A stretch of 32,914 nt of DNA from CAYRVF01 sp964427535 (GCA_964427535.1 CAYRVF010000055.1:1-32914); one strand, 5' to 3'. Counted from the stretch's first letter, positions 8,422-16,097 are shown. Translations and numbers: made by a program. The notes: generated by a model from the letters alone, not told the origin.

Positions 8422-9072
8422 TTAGCGCGCGGGGGCGTGGGTCAGCTTGTCGGCGATGCGCGTCGGCTCGGGCAGGCGGTAGCCGCGCAGGCTCCGCAGC
8501 ACCACGTCGACCGCGTCGGGCAGGGTGATCCGGTAGCCGACCGAGACGAACAGCGGCTTGGTGTGTGCCTTGGTCCGCAGCACCATGCCGATGGTCTCAC
8601 GACGATGCACCAGCGGCGATCGGTCGCCCGGCTCGGGTCCCGGCTCCTCATACGAGCCGACGAGCCGCGACTTGGCCGCGCCGATACTCGGCATATCGAG
8701 GTATAGCCCCAGGTGACTCGCCAGCCCCAGGCGGCGTGGATGCGCGTATCCCTGGCCGTCCACCAGCAGCAAATCGGGCTTCACACGCAGCGACTGCATC
8801 GCGCTCAAAATCAGCGGCGCCTCGCGGAATGAGAGCAGGCCGGGCACGTAGGGAAAGACGCTCGGCAGCGAGGACTCCGCCGTATCGAGTATCTCCAGCG
8901 CGGGGAATGAGAAGACGACGACTACCCCGCGCCCGCCCTCGGCATATGACGCGTCCACACCCGCGATCGTCGTCACGCTCTCGAGCGAGACCGGCTGCCC
9001 TTCGAGCACCCTGGGCGCGAGCTGGCGCTGCAACGCGACGGCCTCTTCCGGCGAGACATTCCACGGGTGCAT
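8422..9072 (-). CDS. nfi: Endonuclease V (deoxyinosine 3'-endonuclease)
   Basis: 216 aa, the usual size. Endonuclease V nicks DNA one phosphodiester bond 3' of deoxyinosine and related lesions, starting repair of deaminated adenine. The metal and catalytic residues are in place: Asp40 (AGVDASY), Glu84 (LLSFREAP), Asp105 (LLLVDGQGYAHPRRLGLASH) and Lys134 (IGAAKSRLVG). The strand-separating wedge PYIP appears as PYVP (74-77). The ATG at 9072 has AAGGAG at the right distance and gives a normal N-terminus; the open frame extends further to 9216 without support. It is divergent from the tRNA-Arg gene, with about 95 bp between its start and the tRNA -35 box. Confidence 0.95.
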   Translation of the reverse strand: MHPWNVSPEEAVALQRQLAPRVLEGQPVSLESVTTIAGVDASYAEGGRGVVVVFSFPALEILDTAESSLPSVFPYVPGLLSFREAPLILSAMQSLRVKPDLLLVDGQGYAHPRRLGLASHLGLYLDMPSIGAAKSRLVGSYEEPGPEPGDRSPLVHRRETIGMVLRTKAHTKPLFVSVGYRITLPDAVDVVLRSLRGYRLPEPTRIADKLTHAPAR

Positions 9073-9166
9073 CGGACGCTCCTTCACAGCTGGTCGTATG
9101 CTGTCATTACTCCGAACACATCGGCAACATGCCTGCCGCACCGTTGCTCTGCCGCCGCGAGCGCGC

Positions 9167-9195
9167 TTGACATGAAGGCTCCTCTGCGGTATGAT
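9167..9195 (+). promoter_or_regulatory. Strong sigma70-type promoter of tRNA-Arg
   Basis: Perfect -35 TTGACA (9167-9172), 17-bp spacer, and TATGAT (9190-9195, five of six). The -10 box ends 26 bp before the mature tRNA, implying a short 5' leader for RNase P to remove. It is the clearest promoter in the window. Confidence 0.85.
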
Positions 9196-9221
9196 ACTCG
9201 GCGTGCTTCCCAGCATGCTAT

Positions 9222-9294
9222 GTGCCCGTAGCTCAGTGGATAGAGCGCTGGCCTGCGGAGCCAGAGATCGGAGGTTCGAGTCCTCTCGGGCACG
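9222..9294 (+). tRNA. tRNA-Arg (anticodon GCG)
   Basis: A 73-nt cloverleaf. Acceptor GTGCCCG (9222-9228) pairs with CGGGCAC (9287-9293), discriminator G9294. Anticodon stem CTGGC/GCCAG encloses CTGCGGA, anticodon GCG, reading the arginine codons CGC and CGU. The T arm GAGG-TTCGAGT-CCTC is normal and CCA is not encoded. Most bacteria read CGU, CGC and CGA with one tRNA-Arg(ACG) whose A34 is deaminated to inosine by TadA; a G34 version is uncommon. It has its own promoter and terminator. Confidence 0.95.
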
Positions 9295-9318
9295 CCCACG
9301 TCTCTTGGTTCACTCCTC

Positions 9319-9353
9319 AAAAAGCCGGTCCGCAACGGCTTTTTTCTTTTTTT
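9319..9353 (+). terminator. Rho-independent terminator of tRNA-Arg
   Basis: AAAAAGCCG (9319-9327) pairs with CGGCTTTTT (9336-9344) around an 8-nt loop, and the T tract continues to 9353. It lies 25 bp after the tRNA. Confidence 0.88.
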
Positions 9354-9413
9354 CCGCGAGTCCCTCTCACGCACTCATAGGCCGTTGTCTCTCCCCCACT
9401 GGCCTATCCTAAT

Positions 9414-9477
9414 CACGTAAGCACCCATGAAAATCTTGCGCAATGCACGTAAGCGCCCCTGAAAATCTCGCGCAATG
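9414..9477 (+). repeat. Two-copy 32-bp tandem repeat upstream of the receiver gene
   Basis: Positions 9414-9445 and 9446-9477 are head-to-tail copies that agree at 29 of 32 positions; shared parts are CACGTAAGC, TGAAAATCT and GCGCAATG. The array ends 122 bp before the ATG at 9600 and begins about 60 bp after the tRNA terminator. There is no spacer between copies, so it is not a CRISPR array. It could be a double protein-binding site for the downstream gene or a duplication by replication slippage. Confidence 0.85.
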
Positions 9478-9599
9478 TATACGGCATGACAGATGACGAC
9501 GCCTGTAGACTCATACACTGCCGACATGTAGCGCATGCGTTTGGAGCCAGACGGCGTGGCGACCGGGAAAGTTGACGCGTGTTGAGAGGGGAACTCAGC

Positions 9600-10064
9600 A
9601 TGGAAGCTGGCGTTATCATCTTCGAACGCGATATCACATTCTGCGACGTCCTCGCCGAGGCTCTGTGTGACGGCGGTTACGAGGTCCTGGCAGAGGTCGA
9701 CCTGAAGGATGCGGCACTTCAAATCCTCCACCACCAGTTCCCTGGCGCTGTCGTCGTCGTCAGCAACGCCTTCGCGGACCACCACCTGACGGCGGCGTTG
9801 TTTGCCGGGGTCAGCGCCGACACTGAGCTTTGCTCCCGGCACCGTTACATTCTGCTCTCCACCAATCCCCACGCCCTCCCGCCAGCACTCGCCGCCGACG
9901 TGTCGCGGGTCCATGCCACCATACTCCCCAAGCCAATGGACCTCGATGCGTTCCTCCAGGCCGTGAAGCATGCGACGAAGAGCCTCGCGCCAGTGAAGCG
10001 ACAGGGCACGTACTCAGACAAAGGCAGGCTTACGCTGCCTCGTCTCGCGGCACTACCGATGTAA
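9600..10064 (+). CDS. Degenerate response-regulator receiver domain protein
   Basis: 154 aa from the ATG at 9600, which has GAGAGGGGAAC just upstream; a TTG at 9579 is less likely. The layout is a single CheY-like domain: acidic turn FERD (8-11), an alternating beta-alpha pattern, the ILLST strand (84-88) with the switch Ser/Thr, and the conserved lysine in LPKP (Lys111). The phosphoacceptor aspartate at the end of the third strand is missing: VVVVSNAF has Ser55 there. It therefore probably cannot be phosphorylated in the usual way. There is no output domain; about 30 basic residues follow the receiver. No histidine kinase is in the window. The next gene starts 43 bp later on the same strand, suggesting one transcript. 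Family is clear from the pattern; its partner is unknown. Confidence 0.75.
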   Translation: MEAGVIIFERDITFCDVLAEALCDGGYEVLAEVDLKDAALQILHHQFPGAVVVVSNAFADHHLTAALFAGVSADTELCSRHRYILLSTNPHALPPALAADVSRVHATILPKPMDLDAFLQAVKHATKSLAPVKRQGTYSDKGRLTLPRLAALPM

Positions 10065-10107
10065 CCCCAAGGGATATGACACGACGGTGAAGGAGCGCAA
10101 AGCGACG

Positions 10108-10497
10108 ATGAGCACGGCTGGACCCAACGATGCGGACAGCGAGACACTCCACGATCTGGAGGACCTCCTCATGCACTGTGTGCGATGTGGACTGCCGATA
10201 GCGGAGAGTCTCCGCTCAAGCGAGTGGCGGTATCTCCACGTGGCATGCGCGGCGGCTGAGCGAGCCGAGGGATGGCCGACAGTACGTTCGCTGGGTAAAC
10301 TGCCGGATACCGGCGAAGCCGTCGAGCAACTTCAGGCCCAGCTCGTCTTTGCACTTGGCATGCAGCGTCAGTCGCGGAACACCTTCGGCTATGGCGCCAC
10401 CACAATCAGTCGCGCGCTAAGCGAGACCATCGAGCACCTGTGCATGTGCATCGACTGGCTCGAGACCGGCAAGTCGTTGCCGGACCTCTACAGGTAG
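10108..10497 (+). CDS. Small unrecognised protein with a CxxC...HxxC zinc-finger-like motif
   Basis: 129 aa. The ATG at 10108 is preceded by GAAGGAG at a somewhat long spacing; a GTG at 10087 in frame is the alternative. I do not recognise the family. Near the N-terminus Cys24-Val-Arg-Cys27 and, 16 residues later, His44-Val-Ala-Cys47 make a C-x2-C-x16-H-x2-C pattern that could bind one zinc in a treble-clef or LIM-like knuckle. The rest looks helical (VEQLQAQLVFALGMQRQ and ISRALSETIEHLCMCIDWLE), possibly a short helical hairpin for self-association. It follows the degenerate receiver by 43 bp on the same strand, so the two are probably co-transcribed and may act together in regulation. No signal peptide; cytoplasmic. 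Function inferred only as possible regulator. Confidence 0.65.
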   Translation: MSTAGPNDADSETLHDLEDLLMHCVRCGLPIAESLRSSEWRYLHVACAAAERAEGWPTVRSLGKLPDTGEAVEQLQAQLVFALGMQRQSRNTFGYGATTISRALSETIEHLCMCIDWLETGKSLPDLYR

Positions 10498-10900
10498 CCA
10501 GCCAGCATTCCCTCATCGCGTACATGCTCTGGTCACTCGCGCCGGAGCTGCTTCGATCCGTGCGCGCACTCCACGTGTGACGCCTGGGATGCCAACAGCC
10601 GCGGTCGCGGAGTTGACATAGCACACCCGCGAAGCGCCATCGGAGCATGCCGACCATCGGCATGGAAGATAGCGTCCCAGTCATCCCAGCACTCGCCAGG
10701 CCAAACACTGTCTGGGCTACGACCGGACACGGCACATGATGTGCGGCTTGCCGGACAGATGCCAGCCCAGGACGGCGAGGCGAGCCGCTCCTCACCTTCT
10801 CCTGCCTTCCGCCTCCCGTCCCCTGCGTCCCTCGTAGCGCACATGAGAATGCGCCGCGACTCGGTTTCTGCGAACGGTGGAGGCAGGAAGGAGAACGAGG
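10498..10900. other. Gene-free stretch before the Crp-family gene
   Basis: About 400 bp with no convincing gene: the open frames here are short or run through the leader of the next gene. The right half holds the leader of the Crp-type gene, including a pyrimidine-rich tract complementary to its ribosome binding region. I find no clear -35/-10 pair. Confidence 0.6.
10797..10895 (+). promoter_or_regulatory. Leader element able to mask the ribosome binding site of the Crp-family gene
   Basis: CCTTCCGCCTCC (10805-10816) is complementary to GGAGGC-A-GGAAGG (10879-10891): twelve pairs with a single bulged A. The second arm contains part of the Shine-Dalgarno region (GGAAGGAG, 10886-10893) of the ATG at 10901. 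The 62-nt loop holds a small hairpin, GCGCA/TGCGC. The pairing would hide the binding site; regulatory use is inference. Confidence 0.45.
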
Positions 10901-11662
10901 ATGCCGAGGTTTCGAAGGCCCCCCACTTCACCGCGTATGCACCAGCGGCCCCAGAACTACCTGCTGGAACTCCTGTCAGCCGAAGACCGCGTGCGTCTCG
11001 CGCCTCAGCTGCGCACTATACACCTGAATCGCAACCAGATACATCAGTCTGCGGGCGATGCCATCCCGACGATTTACTTCCCGACGACCGCGGTGCTCGC
11101 CCTCGTCAGCATCTTGCATGACGGCCATATGACCGGCCTGGGCACGATAGGCCAGAACGGTATGGCGGGCATCCCGTTGTTGTTGGGAGCGAGCGCTTCC
11201 CCCTACGCGATGCTTGTTCAGAGCGCCGGCAGCGCACAGGTTCTGCGTGCGGAACTATTTCGCGATGAAATCGGGCTCCACGGCCTGCTTGATCGCTTGC
11301 TGCTCCTCTATACTCAGACGTTTCTGAACCAGGTCTCACAGATGGTCGCTTGCAACACCCACCATCCACTGCGAGGTCGTACGGCCGTCTGGCTGCTCCG
11401 TATGCGCGATGGTCGCGGCAGTGACGATGTCTCGATCACCCAGGAGTTCCTCGCGCTGATGCTGGGCGTTGGGCGACCCAGCGTGACCGTAGCCGCACAA
11501 GAGTTAGCGAACCAGGGCCTCATCCGCTACCGTCGGGGCGTCGTGACGATCATCGACAGCGCCGGTTTGGAGGCCATAGCCTGCGAATGCTACAGGCTCA
11601 TACGTGAAGAGGATGCCCGACTTGAAGCGCTGATGCGCGCAGTGCCGATGTGGCGCGGGTAG
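10901..11662 (+). CDS. Crp/Fnr-family transcriptional regulator
   Basis: 253 aa. The ATG at 10901 has AAGGAG about 7 nt upstream; the in-frame ATG twelve codons later has no site. The N-terminal half is a cyclic-nucleotide-binding-type beta barrel (NYLLELLSAEDRVRLAPQL, then AGDAIPTIYFPTTAVLALVS and GTIGQNGMAGIPLLLG), without the phosphate-binding RxS cassette of true cAMP receptors, so another signal is likely. A long dimer helix (LLLLYTQTFLNQVSQMVAC) follows, then a winged helix-turn-helix with DVSITQEFLALMLGVGRPSV (recognition region) and LANQGLIRYRRGVVTI (wing). This is the subtype with a degenerate sensor domain common in soil bacteria. It is convergent with the MFS gene (17 bp between the stops). 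Regulator assignment is firm; ligand and targets unknown. Confidence 0.88.
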   Translation: MPRFRRPPTSPRMHQRPQNYLLELLSAEDRVRLAPQLRTIHLNRNQIHQSAGDAIPTIYFPTTAVLALVSILHDGHMTGLGTIGQNGMAGIPLLLGASASPYAMLVQSAGSAQVLRAELFRDEIGLHGLLDRLLLLYTQTFLNQVSQMVACNTHHPLRGRTAVWLLRMRDGRGSDDVSITQEFLALMLGVGRPSVTVAAQELANQGLIRYRRGVVTIIDSAGLEAIACECYRLIREEDARLEALMRAVPMWRG

Positions 11663-11679
11663 GCAGAGGCCGCCCACGC

Positions 11680-12921
11680 TCACGCTCCCGACCGGCGTGC
11701 GCGAGCAGCCAGCGCCGCGATCAGACACAAGGCGATCGCGAAGACTCCGCCCGTCCAGTGATAGACGGTGATCGCGCTGGCATGCGTCAGCCCCAGCCCG
11801 AAGACGGGGAAGAGCACGATCATCGCCGCGCTGAACAGGCCGGTATCGAGCGAGAGCACCGTCGCCCGCTGGGCATCTGGCGCGCGCTCGTTCATCAGCG
11901 TGCCCAGCACGGGGACGAGTATCGCATCACCCGCGTGGAATAGCAGCAGGAATCCCGCCAACGCCAACACCGGCACGCTCGTGCCCATCAGGGCCAGCCC
12001 CCCGAGCACCGTGGAGGCCAGCAATGGCACGAGCCAGACGCGCGACGCCCGACGTATCAGATGGGGAGCGAGCGCGGTGAAGGCGAAGTCCGAGATGCTG
12101 GCGGCGGCGTAGATCAGGCCCACCACGCCAAGCGCGAAGCCGATGCCGACGAAGTAGAGCTGCGTATAGTAGTTCACGGTGGTGAAGACGCTGGCCTCGA
12201 TTGCCGAGACGAGCAGCAACGCCACCAGAGCGCGGTCGGCTCGCACCGCACGCACGCCGTCGAGCAGGTGCGCCAGCGGACGCGGGCGCGTGACCGTCTC
12301 GGGTCGTTGCTCTGGCAACAGGGCGAGCGGCAGCAGCCCCAGCGCATAGGCGACGGACTGGCAGAGGAACGGCAGCCCCGACCACAGGTGGCCCAGGTAG
12401 CCGCCGGAGGCCTGCCCGAACGCCAGCGCGATCAGCCCCACCACCAGCATCCGGCTGAAGAGCACGCTGAAGCGTTCCGCCTGCGCGCGCGATCCGCTCC
12501 GCTCCGCCAGCGACCACACGAACGCCGATTCCGCGCCGCCGCGGAAGGCGTAGCAGCAGCCCGAAAGCGCGAAGCTGACGACGAGCAGCGTGGGCGCCGG
12601 AAACAGCATTAACGTCTCGGCGACCGCACCGCAGAGGCAGGCCGCGACCAGACTCGCCCGGCGCCCGACGAGATCGGCGAAGATGCCCGTGGGCACCTCC
12701 GCCACGAACTTCGCGAGATGGAAGGTCATCTCGAAGAGGCCGATGGCGAATGGGCTGTAGCCATGCAGACTCAGATACACGATCCAGACCGCCTGCGTGA
12801 AGCCGATGTTGCTGAAGGCCGTGTAGAGCGCAAAGGCCAGCAGCCATCGACGCGGATGTGTGGACGCGGCGGACGCGACGGACGGCGCACTAGTGGAAGC
12901 GGTCACAGGTGACGTACTCAT
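11680..12921 (-). CDS. Major facilitator superfamily transporter
   Basis: 413 aa with about twelve hydrophobic helices in two six-helix halves, which places it in the cytoplasmic membrane as a secondary transporter. The loop between helices 2 and 3 carries the MFS signature in GIFADLVGRRASL, and helix 1 follows a short Ala/Ser/Thr-rich N-terminus. The pattern resembles drug or metabolite exporters, but I cannot name the substrate. The ATG at 12921 is chosen because the longer frame (to 13047) is Arg/Cys/His-rich and not membrane-like; the ribosome binding site is weak (GAGGGA, ~14 nt upstream). The leader contains a possible pseudoknot just before this site. The closest gene on the 5' side is the dehydrogenase 500 bp away on the same strand, so it is probably transcribed separately. 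Confidence 0.88.
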   Translation of the reverse strand: MSTSPVTASTSAPSVASAASTHPRRWLLAFALYTAFSNIGFTQAVWIVYLSLHGYSPFAIGLFEMTFHLAKFVAEVPTGIFADLVGRRASLVAACLCGAVAETLMLFPAPTLLVVSFALSGCCYAFRGGAESAFVWSLAERSGSRAQAERFSVLFSRMLVVGLIALAFGQASGGYLGHLWSGLPFLCQSVAYALGLLPLALLPEQRPETVTRPRPLAHLLDGVRAVRADRALVALLLVSAIEASVFTTVNYYTQLYFVGIGFALGVVGLIYAAASISDFAFTALAPHLIRRASRVWLVPLLASTVLGGLALMGTSVPVLALAGFLLLFHAGDAILVPVLGTLMNERAPDAQRATVLSLDTGLFSAAMIVLFPVFGLGLTHASAITVYHWTGGVFAIALCLIAALAARARRSGA

Positions 12922-12940
12922 TGCCGGAAGTCGTTCCCTC

Positions 12941-12990
12941 GAAATCAGAGGCGTGTCGCGATTCTGAGATTTCCCGCTCGGGCGACACGC
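12941..12990 (-). promoter_or_regulatory. Possible H-type pseudoknot in the MFS leader
   Basis: Read on the minus strand, GCGTGTCGC (12990-12982) pairs with GCGACACGC (12959-12951), nine perfect pairs. In the loop of that stem, GAAATCTCAGA (12973-12963) pairs with TCTGATTTC (12949-12941), nine pairs around a 2-nt bulge, so the two stems interlock. The second stem ends a few bases before the weak Shine-Dalgarno GAGGGA and 20 nt from the start codon. Compact pseudoknots at this place are typical of translational riboswitches, but I match none of the known classes. Confidence 0.45.
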
Positions 12991-13418
12991 GCAAACGAGC
13001 GCAGCGCGAATGTGAGGGAGTGCCGGCGCATGGAGAACTCGGTGCAAGAGGTGAGTCCGAGTGCGAGCTGAGAGGGGCGAGACGTGCGCCTGTGCGCCCG
13101 CTCAACCTGGAGGCGTGGTGGGAGACACCGCATCTAGGTGAGCGCGCGTGAACGGGTGGCGCCAGTATCGCCGCGTAAGCAGAGTGCGCCGGGCTTACGC
13201 GGCCAACGTGCCGTTTTTGTGCGGCCTGTAGAGGAGCAGCATCCGCGCGACCGTCGAGCGCCGCCGGGCATGCTGCAGAATGCGAGTCTTCATGGCTGCC
13301 AGCCTATCATGCGGCAACACCGAACGTCAACGCGACTCAGGCAGTTGGCCGCGCACCCGAGAACGACATCCGGTCGAGCGCGCCGTCCACTGTCCGCTGG
13401 CCAGCATGCTGCTTGAGA
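12991..13418. other. Gene-free stretch between the MFS and dehydrogenase genes
   Basis: No convincing gene on either strand. Besides the MFS leader, it holds a strong inverted repeat (13170-13203) and a weaker one built from GCAGCAT (around 13237) and ATGCTGC (around 13270). I see no known RNA gene: no tmRNA, RNase P or SRP RNA motifs. Confidence 0.5.
13170..13203. repeat. Perfect 11-bp inverted repeat (hairpin)
   Basis: GCCGCGTAAGC (13170-13180) and GCTTACGCGGC (13193-13203) form eleven perfect pairs with a 12-nt loop. On the plus strand a TTTTT run follows 10 nt later, but no plus-strand gene precedes it; on the minus strand it lies 215 bp after the dehydrogenase stop without a T tract. 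It could be a late terminator or an operator. Confidence 0.6.
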
Positions 13419-14543
13419 TTATGAGGCCATCTCACTGGCATGCGGCTGGGCGTTTACCGTCGCGGGCTGGGGAGCCCCTTGCGCTCCCTGGGCGGACGGT
13501 GCCAGCCACTCGCGCAGCCGGGCATCGAGCGCGGCGGCGGCGCTCACGAGTTGTCGCGTCTCGTCATCGGCCAGACCCAGACTGAGGATCTGCGTCCAGC
13601 CGCGCAGGTCGACGACGACTGGCATGCCGACGGGGACACGCAGATCGAGCATCTCGCCGTCGAGGCGCACCTGCCCGCAGATCACGACCTCCCGTCCGTC
13701 AACCAGCGAGCGCACCAAATCGACGAGCACGTTGGAGGTCGCGATGCTGGTCTTCGCGCCCGAGAGCGTCGTGATGTACGGGCGCAGCGGCACGCGCAGG
13801 TCGGGCGGCAGTTGCTCCACCAGCTCGAACGCCTCCCGATAGCGCGCGTTCCGCAGATGCTCCGTGACTACCGCGTGGTGCCGGGCGACCTCAGCGGGGA
13901 AGTCCGCCGCCGTGCGGTCGCCGCGCATCTGGGCGAGCTGGCTGGCATGGCCTTCGTCGCCGCCGAAGACATGTACGCTGCTCCACAACGGCACCATGTT
14001 GTCTCCATGCTCGCCGGCAACAAACGCCTCCACCGACTGGCGCCCCAGGCCCAACTCCTGTGCTAGCTCCCGACGAAAGCGCAACGAGTCGGAATATGCG
14101 CCCAACCCAATGACCCGATGCCGGTCGATATACTGACTGAAGATTTCGACGGCCAGCTCGACGGGGTTGCTGATCACCAGCACCAGCTCGCCGCCCCGAC
14201 CGTGCGCTGCAATCGCCTCCGCATACAGCCGAAACGCGTCGATATTCGCCCGCGCGACATCGTTGCGCGTCTGATCTGGCTTGGAGAGCGACGTGCCCGC
14301 CGTCAGGATGACGATGTCGCCCGAGACTTCTTCCGGCGAAAAGACGAGGTCGAGGCGCGGAGCGAACTCGTCGTAGGCGTCGAGCAAATCGTTGCGCAGG
14401 CCGAACAGCTTCGCGGAGCTCTGTCCGTCGGGCCGTCCGACGAGCTGCACGCGGCTCTCTGGCGTCAGCACACGCTCGGCCACGAGCTGAATCAGCGTCT
14501 GCGACCCGACTCCGCCGCTCGCCCCGATGATCGAGACATCCAT
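13419..14543 (-). CDS. Lactate/malate dehydrogenase family protein, specificity unclear
   Basis: 374 aa, somewhat longer than the usual 310-330 because of a C-terminal extension rich in Ala, Gln and Pro. The NAD site GASGGVGS (7-14) opens the Rossmann fold; ISNPVEL holds the conserved Asn-Pro; the catalytic pair Asp152 (SDSLRFR, with Arg155 for the carboxylate) and His179 (GEHGD) are present. The mobile loop has its arginine (Arg93), but the position that is Gln in lactate and Arg in malate dehydrogenases is Ser87 (SKPDQTR), so the substrate is a different or bulkier 2-hydroxy acid or unknown. The ATG at 14543 follows GAAAGGC. It is 57 bp downstream of the flavoprotein gene on the same strand, probably one transcript. 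Family is sure; calling it mdh or ldh would be a guess. Confidence 0.85.
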   Translation of the reverse strand: MDVSIIGASGGVGSQTLIQLVAERVLTPESRVQLVGRPDGQSSAKLFGLRNDLLDAYDEFAPRLDLVFSPEEVSGDIVILTAGTSLSKPDQTRNDVARANIDAFRLYAEAIAAHGRGGELVLVISNPVELAVEIFSQYIDRHRVIGLGAYSDSLRFRRELAQELGLGRQSVEAFVAGEHGDNMVPLWSSVHVFGGDEGHASQLAQMRGDRTAADFPAEVARHHAVVTEHLRNARYREAFELVEQLPPDLRVPLRPYITTLSGAKTSIATSNVLVDLVRSLVDGREVVICGQVRLDGEMLDLRVPVGMPVVVDLRGWTQILSLGLADDETRQLVSAAAALDARLREWLAPSAQGAQGAPQPATVNAQPHASEMAS

Positions 14544-14600
14544 ACCGGCTGCCTTTCACTTCTTGGTCGGCCTGTCTCCTCTACCGTTCCGTGGACCATC

Positions 14601-15884
14601 TTAGGCGGACGTGGCACGCATGCCAGCGGGTGCCGTCACCGCCACCCGACGACGGCGCGTGATGTCTCCGGCGATCCACGCCGCGTCAGCGCCCACGCCG
14701 AAGAACAGCCCGGATGCTTTCGTGCGCAGCCAGGGGAGGCCGACGAAGTAGAGGCCAGGATAGCGTGTGATGCCCGCCGACTGCATCGGATAGCCCATGT
14801 CGTCGACCACGGGCAGCTTCACGAGGCTAAAATCGTGACTATACCCGCCAGCCCAGATGACCGTGCGGATATCCGCTGCCGCCAGGTCCACCTCACCGAT
14901 GTCATCCTGTGCGTAGCCATAGGTGAGCCTGGGCAGCTCTTCGGCGGGAGCATCCATGCCGATGCGCAGGATATAGGTGTCGACGGCGCTGCTAAACTCG
15001 GCCTCTTTCTTGTCGACCTCGGCGAGACTTCCCTTCAGATCGCCCGCGAGAACGATGCGTCCGTCGCGCACGGCACGCAGATGGCCCAGCAGCGTCACGC
15101 CATCGCGCGCGAACGCGTGCAAGTTGAGCGAGTGGCCGCCATCTTTGCCAGTCAGGTGTGGATTCGCCTCAAAGCGCGCATGCGGATTCGGTAGCTGTTC
15201 GACGGTACGCTCGAAGAGACCGAGGAGGTACATCCAGGCGTTCGCGTCGAGCCCGCGATAGCGCCGCGGTATTCGTGCGGCACGGCCCACGGAGAGATAG
15301 ACACGACGTCCGCTCTGATACAGCTCCTCGGCAATCTGGCAGCCAGACTGTCCGGAGCCGACGATGAGCACAGCGCCCGGCTCTAGCGCCTCTGGCCGCC
15401 GGTATGCGCCCGTATGCAGCTGCGTGACTGAGGCTGGGAACTCAGCGCTGTAGCCTGGAATCTTCGGCCGCTGGAATGCTCCCGTCGCAATGACCACGTT
15501 GTCGGCCTCGTAGTCCGCCTGGGTCGTCCGCACGCGATAGCGCCAACCATCGTCAGTCTGTTCCACTGTGTTCACGCGCATCCCATACTGGATGGGCAGG
15601 TTGAACTCCGCGGCATAGCGAGCGAGATACGCCACAATCTCATCGCGTGGCAAGAAACCATCCGGCTCGTCGCCGATGTATTCCGCTCCAGGCAGGCGTA
15701 CCGTCCAGTTCGGCGTCACCAGCGTGAAGGAGTCCCAGCGGTCGTCGTGCCAGACGTGTCCTGGGCGCGTTGACGACTCCAGAACGAGGTGCGCGTAGCC
15801 ATGCCGTGTCAGCCAATAACTGGTCGCCAGCCCGGCCTGACCGGCACCGACAACCACCGTTTCAATCCTTTCCGTCCCCGCCAT
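14601..15884 (-). CDS. FAD/NAD(P)-binding flavoprotein monooxygenase-like protein (CzcO/FMO type)
   Basis: 427 aa. Two dinucleotide-binding folds are visible: FAD at GAGQAG (13-18) near the N-terminus and NAD(P) at GSGQSG (176-181), with the linking ATGAFQRP motif (133-140) typical of flavin-containing monooxygenases and CzcO-type proteins. The C-terminal half has IWAGGYSHDFS and PGLYFVGLPWLRTKASGLFFGVG, which close the FAD site. Such enzymes use NADPH and oxygen to oxygenate small molecules; some were annotated as involved in potassium or metal transport, a label without good biochemical basis. The ATG at 15884 has GAAGGA upstream, and the longer frame to 16013 is not protein-like. It lies 213 bp downstream of the encapsulin gene and 57 bp upstream of the dehydrogenase, all on the minus strand, so a redox operon is possible. 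Confidence 0.88.
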   Translation of the reverse strand: MAGTERIETVVVGAGQAGLATSYWLTRHGYAHLVLESSTRPGHVWHDDRWDSFTLVTPNWTVRLPGAEYIGDEPDGFLPRDEIVAYLARYAAEFNLPIQYGMRVNTVEQTDDGWRYRVRTTQADYEADNVVIATGAFQRPKIPGYSAEFPASVTQLHTGAYRRPEALEPGAVLIVGSGQSGCQIAEELYQSGRRVYLSVGRAARIPRRYRGLDANAWMYLLGLFERTVEQLPNPHARFEANPHLTGKDGGHSLNLHAFARDGVTLLGHLRAVRDGRIVLAGDLKGSLAEVDKKEAEFSSAVDTYILRIGMDAPAEELPRLTYGYAQDDIGEVDLAAADIRTVIWAGGYSHDFSLVKLPVVDDMGYPMQSAGITRYPGLYFVGLPWLRTKASGLFFGVGADAAWIAGDITRRRRVAVTAPAGMRATSA

Positions 15885-16097
15885 ACTCGTGCCGTCCTTC
15901 CCGTTCAGGCGTCCACTCGCGCACCATCGGAGCGATGGGCGGTGTAGACGTGCAGCCTGTTGATCGGGCGACCCATCGGGTGGGTCTTTCATGAGCACCA
16001 GCGTGAGAGACATGAGAGCGAACGACGGTGCCAGTCATGCCGTCGTGAGAGAACCCAAACACGCGAGGGCATACGGGAGACAGGAGTCCGCCTATTC

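Noticed and set aside
9414..9477. CRISPR array
   Set aside because: Only two units, directly joined, with no spacers and no cas genes.
13080..13140. T-box-like leader
   Set aside because: The conserved T-box sequence is not present and the downstream gene is not an amino-acid or tRNA-synthetase gene.
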